This document shows, piece by piece, positions 34,601 through 42,682 of a stretch of 64,000 nucleotides of DNA. The number at the start of each line of letters is the position of its first letter. Position 1 is the first letter of the stretch. The translations under genes were made by a program, and so were the position numbers. Source of the DNA: JAAYED01 sp040772225 (GTDB taxonomy: Bacteria > Chloroflexota > Anaerolineae > UBA1429); assembly GCA_040772225.1 (NCBI GenBank), contig JAXGYO010000002.1, positions 434,001 through 498,000 on the forward strand. The letters run 5' to 3'. The notes under the pieces were generated by a model. The model made no database searches and was not told the DNA's origin. It worked only from the letters and a program-made list of their open reading frames with translations.

Positions 34601-35245
34601 TCACTCCTCAGTGTGAGAACGTATCCCGCGATATATAAGGAATAGCCCGGCTGCCACCATCACGATGGCGATTACGATGTTCGACCAGGTGGCGGCCTCC
34701 AGCAGGATCACGACCCCGAGCACACCCAGAATACCTGCAGGAATGAGCGCCCAGCGGAACCCTTGCTGACCCGTATCGAGGAGCGCCACCAGCCCAAATG
34801 TTGCAGCCATCCCGAACATCATGACAGCTCCGCTCAGTTCGCCCGCGTCTGAGGGCAGTCCCGCGACGATCGCCGTCGTGAGCAGCACTCCTCCAGGGAT
34901 GAGCGCCCACCAAAGGTCACGGTGAGTCGCGAAAACGACGAGGAAACTGGCAGCCAGGCACGCCAAAAAGATAGACCCACCCCAACGGCCACCAGCGGAA
35001 GGAGACAGGCCTGTCAGGCCAATGAGGAAGCCGATGCCGAGTAGTGCGCCGGACGGTATAATCCACCACCACTGATCGCGATTGCTGATGTACAGCCACC
35101 CAAAGACCGCTCCACCGACGATGAACAGGACCGCAGGCAAGAACTCACCGGTATCAGGGATAACATCGAGATTGCGCAACAGAAGCAGTGCCCCCACAAC
35201 CAGCAAGCCAATACCCCAGATAAGGCTTGTTTGCCTTCTCTCCAT
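34601..35245 (-). CDS. LiaI/LiaF-like multi-span membrane protein
   Basis: The 214-residue product is almost entirely hydrophobic, with six to eight predicted membrane helices. The N terminus (LIWGIGLLVVGALLLLRNLDVIP) matches the LiaI-LiaF-like transmembrane module seen in envelope-stress proteins and DUF5668 proteins, and the pattern of two-helix units is repeated (WWWIIPSGALLGIGFLIG, LWWALIPGGVLL, FRWALIPAGILGVLGVVIL). There is no extracellular domain. The start has GGAGG seven bases upstream. Function is unknown; a role in membrane stress sensing is only suggested. Confidence 0.65.
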   Translation of the reverse strand: MERRQTSLIWGIGLLVVGALLLLRNLDVIPDTGEFLPAVLFIVGGAVFGWLYISNRDQWWWIIPSGALLGIGFLIGLTGLSPSAGGRWGGSIFLACLAASFLVVFATHRDLWWALIPGGVLLTTAIVAGLPSDAGELSGAVMMFGMAATFGLVALLDTGQQGFRWALIPAGILGVLGVVILLEAATWSNIVIAIVMVAAGLFLIYRGIRSHTEE

Positions 35246-35587
35246 TACACATCCTCCCCTTGGCCGCTCTACATTTCTCATGGGCCGCCTGATATACCGA
35301 CACAGAATATCGCCTGCCGGACAAGCTGCGCGCGCGTGCGGATGCAGTCCCCAGATTATTGTATACGATACGGCGCTGGCCGCCTGGTGCCAATACTTTG
35401 CCAGGGCATTGTCATTTGTCAGCGAAAACGGCATGGCGAACTAACCAGTCTTGGTCTCACCCTGACGAACCAGAAGAATGGTAACGGAGCGACCCCTCTC
35501 TTGGCTCGGTAGCCCGGCTGTGTTACCATCGTGCCGTTGACCTACGTTGACAGGCTACCGGACGCGCTCGCGGCGCGTGGAGGAAAC
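35246..35587. other. Intergenic region with divergent promoters, no gene
   Basis: I see no coding sequence in this spacer of about 340 bases. Candidate promoters are TTGGCA-17-TATCGT on the minus strand (35393-35365) for the membrane protein, and TTGGCT-17-TACCAT on the plus strand (35501-35529) for the secreted protein. Both are weak matches. Confidence 0.5.
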
Positions 35588-35611
35588 ATGACTGTGCTTT
35601 GCAGGCCATGA
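35588..35611 (+). CDS. Seven-codon upstream ORF overlapping the next start codon
   Basis: An ATG at 35588, with a perfect GGAGG seven bases before it, opens a frame of seven codons (MTVLCRP). Its TGA overlaps the ATG of the secreted-protein gene as ATGA. The main gene has no Shine-Dalgarno of its own, so ribosomes may reach it by termination-reinitiation. Alternatively, the short ORF is an accident or a single-base error. Confidence 0.35.
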   Translation: MTVLCRP

Positions 35612-37584
35612 CCTGGACCAGGGTTCTCGAAACGATGGCGCGCGCCAAAAGGCGACTGGTCCCCACAGGCGCACTCGCTCTTGCCGCGCTACTGCTGCCA
35701 GCCGGCTACGCTGCCCAGGCACCTGCCTCGTCGGTCGCCCTCATACCCGGTGCCCCGACCCGATTTGTGGAACTGTCTGCGTTCACACTCGATGCAGACC
35801 TCGAGTGTACCCCCGACGGCTGTTCCCTGCTCGTGACACAGGGCTACCGGTTCGCTAACTCAGACCAGATCAAGCCAACAGAGCTCGTCCTCAGCCTCGC
35901 TAACGCTGGCGGACAGACCGCTTCACCCGACGTCAGCTTTGACCAGGCGGCCGATACTGTCGATGCATCAACATGGTCCCTGCGACTCGAGCCATCTGCC
36001 ACAGCCAGCGCCACGCTGTCCTATCAGATCGCGATGGATGGAACGATGCTGCTCCACTGGGTGTGGGATCCGGCATCGATCGCTGCCTGGGGAACCCCTG
36101 GCAGCACACGTATCACTCTCTCTCTGCCGATTGCGCTCTCGGACGACGTCTTTGTCGAACGGCAGCCCGCCGGGTACGCCTTTGACGGTCAGGCGCTCGA
36201 ATGGTCGTACGAGGCTACCCTTCCGGTGGAGCCCCACGCCGTCTGGATGCTGTCCCCCGATGTCTGGTCTCGCCTTCAGGAGCTCGAGCGAGAGGGCGCC
36301 GCCAGCGACCAGGCGACACTGCTGATGGCGCTTCGTTCGGAGGCCGTGGAGCGGCAGGTACCCCTTGCCGACCTCTACCCGCGAGCCCTTGGCGTTCTGC
36401 TTCAAGAGCTTGAGAGAGCACCATCCGCGGACACCTATTTGGCACTTGCAGACCTGTATCTCTCAAGGGCTCAAGAGGTCGCTGACGACAACTACCGCCT
36501 TCTGGCGGCAGAGACTCTTCAGTCAGCGGTTGACAGCGGGTATGGGAATTCTCAGGTACTCTCACGCCTGTCAGACATCTACCGCAATCTGGCAGATATC
36601 GCGCACCAGGCCGGAGATTCGACCCGGGCACTGGAATATTTGGAAGCTGCCGCAGCCTACAGCCCGACGGCGCAGGTCGACGCGGCAACGAGGGAGCTGT
36701 TGACTCTGAGCAGGGCCGTGGGGCTTGCCGAGCGCGGCCAGGTAAGCGATAGTCTCGTTCAGATGGGGGCGGCGCTCTCGCCGCGCGTCCAGGACGCCCT
36801 GTATCGCTATGCTCCGCCGCTGCGCTCCGCTCGCACCGACATTACGCTGGAGGCAGACTACCGCACAGCGACCTATTACCTGCTGCTGTACCCCCCTGTC
36901 CAGGATGCAAGCCGCGCTGCGCTCGGCAACCTGGCTATGCAAATAAGGTCCCTGGAGGGCTTTGCGGCAGATCTACAGGACGTACAGGGGCAACCCTACG
37001 AGGTCGTGTTGCAGGTCACCGCCACCTTTGAGGACATCGATCAAGAACGCGCGCGACGCACAGCGATCTACTCCCTCGCCGGTCAAGAGCCGTCCTTTAT
37101 CGCGGCCTTTGTCCTGGCGCCGTGGGCGCCCGCCGATCTGGACCTCAACGTAATCAGGAATCCGTTCTTTGACCACTTTATCTACCACGAGGAGCCCGAT
37201 CTGAGCCTGGTGTCCTCCGTGCGGGACGAGCAACTGGAGTACACGGTGTGGCGATTGCTTGAGGTCGCCGGCACGACACCGGCGGATGAGGCCAGCCGTC
37301 TCGAGCAGCAACTGACCGGTCTTGCACTTCGTGAGGAGCGCCAGGTATGGGAAGATCTGTCGGCCTCGACCTACTGGACCTACAGGGTTGTATTTCCTGC
37401 GCCGTCGCCGCTCGACCCCCTTACCTGGCTGGTAGGCTGGGGACAAGAGCGCCCGCTGGCGATAGCACACCGGACCTTTCACTGGGATGCCATCCTGCAG
37501 GCGCTGCTCCTTCTAGCAGGCGTATTCCTGATTCTCGGCGCGCTCAGCAGCCTCTGGCGGCACAGCCGGCGGCAGCGACGCTAG
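35608..37584 (+). CDS. Secreted/membrane-anchored protein of unknown function with helical repeats
   Basis: I do not recognise this protein. It has a signal segment (LVPTGALALAALLLPAGYAAQA), an N-terminal beta-rich region of about 200 residues with two cysteines (CTPDGC), then a helical region with TPR-like units (ADTYLALADLYLSRAQE, ALEYLEAAAAY), a further mixed domain, and one C-terminal membrane helix (ILQALLLLAGVFLILGALSSLW) followed by a basic tail. The topology puts most of the protein outside. The ATG at 35608 overlaps a short upstream ORF; a TTG nine bases earlier is less likely. It faces the MFS gene convergently. Confidence 0.7.
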   Translation: MTWTRVLETMARAKRRLVPTGALALAALLLPAGYAAQAPASSVALIPGAPTRFVELSAFTLDADLECTPDGCSLLVTQGYRFANSDQIKPTELVLSLANAGGQTASPDVSFDQAADTVDASTWSLRLEPSATASATLSYQIAMDGTMLLHWVWDPASIAAWGTPGSTRITLSLPIALSDDVFVERQPAGYAFDGQALEWSYEATLPVEPHAVWMLSPDVWSRLQELEREGAASDQATLLMALRSEAVERQVPLADLYPRALGVLLQELERAPSADTYLALADLYLSRAQEVADDNYRLLAAETLQSAVDSGYGNSQVLSRLSDIYRNLADIAHQAGDSTRALEYLEAAAAYSPTAQVDAATRELLTLSRAVGLAERGQVSDSLVQMGAALSPRVQDALYRYAPPLRSARTDITLEADYRTATYYLLLYPPVQDASRAALGNLAMQIRSLEGFAADLQDVQGQPYEVVLQVTATFEDIDQERARRTAIYSLAGQEPSFIAAFVLAPWAPADLDLNVIRNPFFDHFIYHEEPDLSLVSSVRDEQLEYTVWRLLEVAGTTPADEASRLEQQLTGLALREERQVWEDLSASTYWTYRVVFPAPSPLDPLTWLVGWGQERPLAIAHRTFHWDAILQALLLLAGVFLILGALSSLWRHSRRQRR

Positions 37585-37618
37585 CTCGGGTCCCTCTCCG
37601 CAAACCGAGGGTATCCCG

Positions 37619-38917
37619 TCATCCATCCATTCGCAGAGAGATGCCGTAGCTGACGAGAGCAAAGATCCCCGCGATCACAAACAGCAACGGGTAGCCAGCG
37701 CTTTGCACCAGCAGGCCGCCCAGCGTGGGCAGAAACTGCAGCGGGCCCAGAATGGTGTTGCTGAGGCCAATGTAGGTTGGACGATCCTCATCCGGAGCAA
37801 TATCGTAGAGATACGAGGTGCGCGAGATATTGTCCGCCGAGATAGCCAGGCCCTGAAGGGCAAAAGGCACAGCGAAGAGTATCCCCGCATAGGCCGGCAT
37901 GTTTTGTCCCCAGATGAGTGACTTGAGCAGGGCAAAGGCCAGCACCGCGACTGGCTCGAGACCACCCATCAGTCTGGCCACCCGAAAGGTCCAGAGATTG
38001 CCCTTCAGGCGACAGGTGCGCGCCCACAGAAGGTTCGAGAACATGCGCACCACCATGCGCGCGGAAAGGTACAGGCCGGACATCGCCGGGGATACCTGGA
38101 GCACCTCAGTGGCAAAGAGGATGTAGAAGGGATCGGCGATGCTCACCGTGGCTGATGCTGCGCGCGCTGCAATATAGCGCCGGAACCGACCGTCATTCCG
38201 CAACAGCGAAGGTGTGCGCGCGAGCTGTTGCTTGAGATCGATCTGGTTACCACGAGGCGCCCCTTGCGGCTCGACCACCACGCTTAGAGCACTGATCGCC
38301 AGCAGAAACGACAGCCCCGATATCCCCAGCAGCCAGGCATAGTTCGTCGGGAATGCCAGCCGATCAAGGGACAGCACATAGCCAATCAGCAGCCCGGCCG
38401 CGAACCCGCCGATATCGCCGGTAAAGCTACGCACCGAAACAACGCTGGAGCGCTGGTCGCGGGGGACCATCCGGGCGACAAGCTCTGCTCGGGCCACTGC
38501 AGAGCTGCCAGCAGCGAGGCGGCCCAGGACGAATAACGTAAAGAACAGCGGCAGCGTGTAGCCAGGCCGGGAGGCATCATACTGAGCGAGCAGTACCGCC
38601 AGCAACAGATAGACGATGGTCCGAACAGCCTCGAGCATGCGCACCGTGGGCAAGAAACGGCGCAGGCGCTGCAAGGGCGCTGCCACAAAGAACTGGGGGA
38701 GAAGCCAGCCGAACAGGCGGACAGAGGGCACCAAACCCGCCACCGCGAGCGATCCGCCCATCTCGCGAATGAGCAGAGGGAGCACAGTGGCCGGATCCGA
38801 GAGGGTCATACCACCCTCGACAAAGAAATGGTTAACGGCGCTCCACGTGATGTTGCGCCGAATCATCCGGGGCGAGTGTGATGCTTTGGCGTCAGGCATG
38901 TCGATATCTGAATTCAT
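37619..38917 (-). CDS. Major facilitator superfamily transporter
   Basis: The 432-residue product has about twelve hydrophobic helices and MFS-like loops: R-rich APLQRLRRFLPTVRML between helices 2 and 3, and DIAPDEDRPTYIGLSNTILGPLQFLP later. The motif ARAELVARMVPRDQRSSVVSV is typical of a group of bacterial MFS proteins of unknown substrate. The start is probably the ATG at 38917. It lies nine bases after a TATAAT box and lacks a Shine-Dalgarno, so translation may be leaderless. It is monocistronic, divergent from the SAM-riboswitch operon. Confidence 0.8.
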   Translation of the reverse strand: MNSDIDMPDAKASHSPRMIRRNITWSAVNHFFVEGGMTLSDPATVLPLLIREMGGSLAVAGLVPSVRLFGWLLPQFFVAAPLQRLRRFLPTVRMLEAVRTIVYLLLAVLLAQYDASRPGYTLPLFFTLFVLGRLAAGSSAVARAELVARMVPRDQRSSVVSVRSFTGDIGGFAAGLLIGYVLSLDRLAFPTNYAWLLGISGLSFLLAISALSVVVEPQGAPRGNQIDLKQQLARTPSLLRNDGRFRRYIAARAASATVSIADPFYILFATEVLQVSPAMSGLYLSARMVVRMFSNLLWARTCRLKGNLWTFRVARLMGGLEPVAVLAFALLKSLIWGQNMPAYAGILFAVPFALQGLAISADNISRTSYLYDIAPDEDRPTYIGLSNTILGPLQFLPTLGGLLVQSAGYPLLFVIAGIFALVSYGISLRMDG

Positions 38918-38925
38918 GATCACGC

Positions 38926-38954
38926 ATTATAGCAGTGATGACTGCCCGGCTAAA
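38926..38954 (-). promoter_or_regulatory. Promoter of the MFS gene (leaderless)
   Basis: On the minus strand a perfect TATAAT (38931-38926) lies 17 bases after a weak TTTAGC. The ATG at 38917 is nine bases past the -10 box, at the expected transcription start. Confidence 0.5.
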
Positions 38955-38974
38955 GCCGGGCTGGCAGATCATGT

Positions 38975-39003
38975 TTGACATCAAGAGTCGCCTGTGATAG
39001 CAT
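38975..39003 (+). promoter_or_regulatory. Promoter of the methyl-cycle operon
   Basis: TTGACA (38975-38980), a 17-base spacer and TAGCAT (38998-39003), about 30 bases before the riboswitch. Confidence 0.65.
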
Positions 39004-39033
39004 AGCCGCGGTGTGCAATGCACACTGGTCATG

Positions 39034-39150
39034 CTCATCAAGAGGGGTGGAGGGACCTGGCCCTGCGAAGCCCCGGCAACCTGACGGCCCACTACAAGGC
39101 CAGCTCATGGTGCCAAGTCCGGCAGGCGGTGGGAGCGCCTGGAAGATGAG
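39034..39150 (+). ncRNA. SAM-I (S-box) riboswitch
   Basis: The conserved S-box elements occur in order: CTCATC (P1, 39034-39039) then AAGAG, GGTGGAGGGA, TGGCCCTGCGAAGCC, CGGCAACC, GGTGCCAAGTCC, and GGAAGATGAG closing P1. The P1 strands CTCATC and GATGAG pair perfectly. A terminator follows 15 bases later. Binding of SAM should favour termination ahead of the methionine and SAM cycle genes. Confidence 0.96.
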
Positions 39151-39165
39151 TGGTGGCCAAATCGC

Positions 39166-39193
39166 GTCTCCCCTGTGGGAGACCTCTTTTTTT
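39166..39193 (+). terminator. SAM-riboswitch expression-platform terminator
   Basis: GTCTCCC (39166-39172) and GGGAGAC (39177-39183) form a stem followed by CTC and seven T residues. It lies between the riboswitch and the first gene, so it is the conditional terminator. Confidence 0.88.
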
Positions 39194-39212
39194 GCCCGGA
39201 GATCGGATACAG

Positions 39213-40316
39213 ATGACGACGATCGAAAAGCTTGCGCCCTTTTGCCCTCGCTGGTTGCCCCTGATCACAGGGGGGCTTCCGCACACAGACGCGACCTCAG
39301 CATGGGAGGCTCTTGCTTCACGTTTTCCCGAGATCCCCAGCTGGCCGCGCCTGCCCCGCCGCAGCAGTCTAGAGAACATGTACACCCAGTACAGCGAGCG
39401 TTTCCCGGGTATCACTGTTGAAAATGGCGGCATTCTGGTCAATCGAAGCCGGGATCTGGACAGCGGACTCGAAGCCCTGTACCTCGCCTATCTTGAGGAT
39501 GACCTGTCCTACGGGGAGATCGGGGCAGACTATGCTGCGGCTCTGGATATGCTCCTGCAGGGCCAGGTCTCACTCTCCACTTCACTGGCTGCCATCAAGG
39601 GCGAGATCACGGGCCCGATCAGCTGGGGGCTGACGATCGTGGATCAGGACCGCCGCCCGATCCTTTACGACGAGGTCCTCGAGGATGCGGTCGCCAAGCA
39701 TCTAAGGCTCAAGGCGGCGTGGCAAGAACATGTGCTGGCCGCAATCTGCCCGCAGACGCTGATGATCGTCAATGAGCCCTATATGGCATCGTATGGAACG
39801 GCCTCTCTAGCGCTCGAGGCGCCCCAAATCACAGCACTGCTCGAGGAAGTCTTTGCCGGCCTGAAAGGTGTCAAGGGAATCCAGTGCTCAGGGACCACAG
39901 ACTGGGCCTTGCTCATGCGCACTTCGGCGGACCTCATCTGCTTCGACGCCTATGATTATGTCGACTCACTCGCAACAGCGGCCGAGGAACTCAGCCGGTT
40001 CATGGACCGCGGCGGTATCCTCGCCTGGGGTATCGTGCCAGCAGGCGGCGCGGCGCGCAGCGAGTCGGTCGATTCACTGGTCACCCGACTGGAGAGCGGC
40101 ATCGATCTTCTGGTGGAGGCTGGCATTTCGCGCGATCGACTGGTCTCGCAGGGCATGATTGCGCCCTCCGCCAGCCTGGCCGCTCTGAGCGTACCCCTCA
40201 CAGAGATCATACTGGACCTTACCCTTGGCGTTAGCCACGACATGCAGGCGCGCTATGGGCAGGAGATACCGGCGTCTTCTGATTCTGAATCGGATTCGCC
40301 GCCAAAGGAGCAGTAG
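39213..40316 (+). CDS. MetE-like (cobalamin-independent methionine synthase family) protein
   Basis: The 367-residue protein matches the UROD/MetE-like TIM-barrel family: GGLPHTD near the N terminus, IPSWPRLPRRSSLENMY, IKGEITGPISWGL, IVNEPYMASYG and a DW-containing loop. In related proteins the last loop carries H-x-C as zinc ligands. Here it reads IQCSGTTDW (Q224, C225, S226), so at least one ligand position is changed. It is the first gene behind the SAM riboswitch and lies next to pfkB, ahcY and metK. Remethylation of homocysteine is therefore the expected role, but catalysis through a normal zinc site is uncertain. The start is the ATG behind GGAG, 20 bases after the terminator. Confidence 0.8.
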   Translation: MTTIEKLAPFCPRWLPLITGGLPHTDATSAWEALASRFPEIPSWPRLPRRSSLENMYTQYSERFPGITVENGGILVNRSRDLDSGLEALYLAYLEDDLSYGEIGADYAAALDMLLQGQVSLSTSLAAIKGEITGPISWGLTIVDQDRRPILYDEVLEDAVAKHLRLKAAWQEHVLAAICPQTLMIVNEPYMASYGTASLALEAPQITALLEEVFAGLKGVKGIQCSGTTDWALLMRTSADLICFDAYDYVDSLATAAEELSRFMDRGGILAWGIVPAGGAARSESVDSLVTRLESGIDLLVEAGISRDRLVSQGMIAPSASLAALSVPLTEIILDLTLGVSHDMQARYGQEIPASSDSESDSPPKEQ

Positions 40317-40317
40317 C

Positions 40318-41289
40318 ATGGCCATCATGGTTGTGGGCTCCGTCGCCCTCGACACCGTGGAGACGCCACATGGCTCGCGCACTGGCGCTTTGGGTGGCGC
40401 CTGCACTTATTTCTCTACGGCGGCGAGCCTGTTTGATCGTGTGCGCATGGTCGGCGTTGTAGGCACGGATTTTCCGGCCGAGTACCTCGAGTTCCTCCAG
40501 GGACGCAATATCGACCTGGAAGGGCTCCAGATCGAGCAGGGCGGGACTTTTTCGTGGTGCGGTCGCTACGGCCACGACATGGGAGATGTCGAGACGCTGG
40601 AGACTTGTCTCAACCTTTTTGCGGATTTCCACCCCGTTGTGCCCGAGTCATATCGCGCAAGCCCCTATCTCTTTCTGGCGAACATCGATCCGGACCTGCA
40701 ACTGGAGGTGCTGGCTCAGGTAGACAATCCCCGGCTAACGGCGCTGGATTCGATGGATTATTGGATCTCGGGCAAGCGCGGATCGCTAACGCGCGCCATG
40801 GCGCAGGTTGATCTGGTGGTTCTGAACGAGACCGAGGTGCTTAGGTACGCTGGTTGCGAGAGCCTGATGGATGCCGCTCAGACGATCCTGGATCTCGGCC
40901 CCACGGCAGTGGTGATCAAACGTGGGAGCGAAGGCTCCATGCTCGTGACACAGGGCGACTCGATCGGCCAGCGCTTTTTCGTCACGCCTGCCTACCTGCT
41001 ACCCACCATCACGGATCCCACGGGCGCGGGCGACACCTTTGCCGGCGGCATGATGGGATACCTGGCACAGTCTGGGGACCTGACGGTGGGAGGACTGCGC
41101 CGCGCACTCGTGTATGGCACGATTGTTGCATCGTTCACCGTGCAGGGATTCTCTGTCGATGCACTGTGCAACCTCACAATGGACGATCTGGTCCAACGCT
41201 ATAACGACTATCGATGTATGACGCTCTATGATGATTCCACCTGCTCCGTCGCCGAGTGGATCACTCGGCCGCTGGGCCGCAACCGATAA
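40318..41289 (+). CDS. PfkB-family kinase (probable adenosine kinase)
   Basis: The 323-residue product is a ribokinase-fold sugar/nucleoside kinase: N-terminal GALGGACTYFSTAASLFD, an LNETEV segment, and the C-terminal DPTGAGDTFAGG with the catalytic aspartate. Its place between a MetE-like gene and S-adenosylhomocysteinase makes adenosine the most likely substrate, since AhcY releases adenosine. Fold alone does not prove it. The ATG has AAAGGAG upstream and follows the previous stop by one base. It is under the same SAM riboswitch. Confidence 0.85.
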   Translation: MAIMVVGSVALDTVETPHGSRTGALGGACTYFSTAASLFDRVRMVGVVGTDFPAEYLEFLQGRNIDLEGLQIEQGGTFSWCGRYGHDMGDVETLETCLNLFADFHPVVPESYRASPYLFLANIDPDLQLEVLAQVDNPRLTALDSMDYWISGKRGSLTRAMAQVDLVVLNETEVLRYAGCESLMDAAQTILDLGPTAVVIKRGSEGSMLVTQGDSIGQRFFVTPAYLLPTITDPTGAGDTFAGGMMGYLAQSGDLTVGGLRRALVYGTIVASFTVQGFSVDALCNLTMDDLVQRYNDYRCMTLYDDSTCSVAEWITRPLGRNR

Positions 41290-41361
41290 TAGACGAATGC
41301 AGGACCGGGCAACCGCCGGCCCCATCTTCACCAAACGGATCACGCGAGAAAGGACCATCAA

Positions 41362-42624
41362 GTGAGCAACTCCTATGACGTTCGAGACCTGGGCCTTGCG
41401 GCCGAAGGGGTTCAGCGCATCACCTGGGCGGAGCGTGAAATGCCCGTCCTCCGACTCATCCGCGAGCGCTTTGAGAAGGAGCGCCCCCTGGCGGGCATTC
41501 GCATCTCTGCGTGTCTTCACGTAACTACCGAAACTGCCAACCTGATGCGCACGCTTCAGGCGGCCGGCGCGGAGTGCGTGCTCTGCGCCTCCAATCCGCT
41601 CTCAACCCAGGATGACGTCGCAGCGGCCCTCGTGTCGCATTACGAGATGCCCGTCTACGCCGTCAAGGGCGAAGATAACGCCAGCTACTACCGGCACATC
41701 GCCGCTGCGATCGATCACCGTCCGCAGATCACCATGGACGACGGCGCCGATGTGGTTTCGACACTCCACAGCACGCGGCGCGAGGCGCTGACGGACGTGC
41801 TCGGCGGGACAGAGGAGACCACCACGGGCGTTATCCGTCTGAGAGCGCTGCAGCAAGACGGCAAGCTCGCCTACCCGATCATTGCGGTGAACGACGCCAA
41901 CACCAAGCACTTTTTTGATAACCGGTACGGCACAGGGCAGAGCACGATCGACGGCATCATCCGGGCGACCAATACGCTGCTGGCAGGCAAGACGATCGTG
42001 GTCGCGGGCTATGGCTGGTGCAGTCGAGGCATCGCCTCCAGAGCGCACGGCATGGGCGGCAACATCATCGTCACCGAGGTCGACCCGTTGCGGGCACTGG
42101 AAGCTGTCATGGACGGATATCGCGTGATGCCAATGATCGAGGCCGCGCCGCTGGGCGACATCTTTGTAACCTCCACCGGCGACAAGAATGTCATCGACAT
42201 CCAGCATATGGAGTTGATGAAAGATGGGGCCATGCTGGCCAACTCGGGGCACTTTAACGTCGAGATCAACCTCGATGCCCTGGCCGAGCGCGCCGTAGAG
42301 ATCAGACATCCGCGCACGTTCGTGCACCAGTATGTCTTGGCGGACGGGCGCATCATCAACGTGCTGGGGGAGGGCCGCCTGATCAACCTGGCCGCTGCCG
42401 AGGGTCACCCCTCCGCGGTCATGGACATGTCCTTCGCCAACCAGGCTCTGTCTGCCGAGTACATGATACGCAACCACACTGCTCTCTCTAATGAGGTCTA
42501 TTCGGTCCCTGCCGAGATCGACGCTAGCATCGCCCGGCTCAAGCTCCATGCCATGGGTGTGAGAATCGACGTGCTTACACCTGAACAGGAAGAGTACCTG
42601 AACTCATGGACGGTTGGCACCTGA
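41362..42624 (+). CDS. ahcY: S-adenosylhomocysteine hydrolase
   Basis: AhcY splits S-adenosylhomocysteine into homocysteine and adenosine, using a bound NAD. The 420-residue product has the standard domains: substrate-binding part with ASNPLSTQDDVAAAL and DDGADVV, the NAD Rossmann fold VVAGYGWCSRGIASRAHGMG, and the HPxxVMDxSFxNQ segment near the C terminus. The GTG start has AAAGGA upstream. It is the third gene of the operon, and its products feed the two upstream enzymes. Confidence 0.95.
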   Translation: MSNSYDVRDLGLAAEGVQRITWAEREMPVLRLIRERFEKERPLAGIRISACLHVTTETANLMRTLQAAGAECVLCASNPLSTQDDVAAALVSHYEMPVYAVKGEDNASYYRHIAAAIDHRPQITMDDGADVVSTLHSTRREALTDVLGGTEETTTGVIRLRALQQDGKLAYPIIAVNDANTKHFFDNRYGTGQSTIDGIIRATNTLLAGKTIVVAGYGWCSRGIASRAHGMGGNIIVTEVDPLRALEAVMDGYRVMPMIEAAPLGDIFVTSTGDKNVIDIQHMELMKDGAMLANSGHFNVEINLDALAERAVEIRHPRTFVHQYVLADGRIINVLGEGRLINLAAAEGHPSAVMDMSFANQALSAEYMIRNHTALSNEVYSVPAEIDASIARLKLHAMGVRIDVLTPEQEEYLNSWTVGT

Positions 42625-42682
42625 TCAAAACATCGGCTTAGTTACCACTGATGGCCGCTTATCTGGCAGAAAGACACGATTT

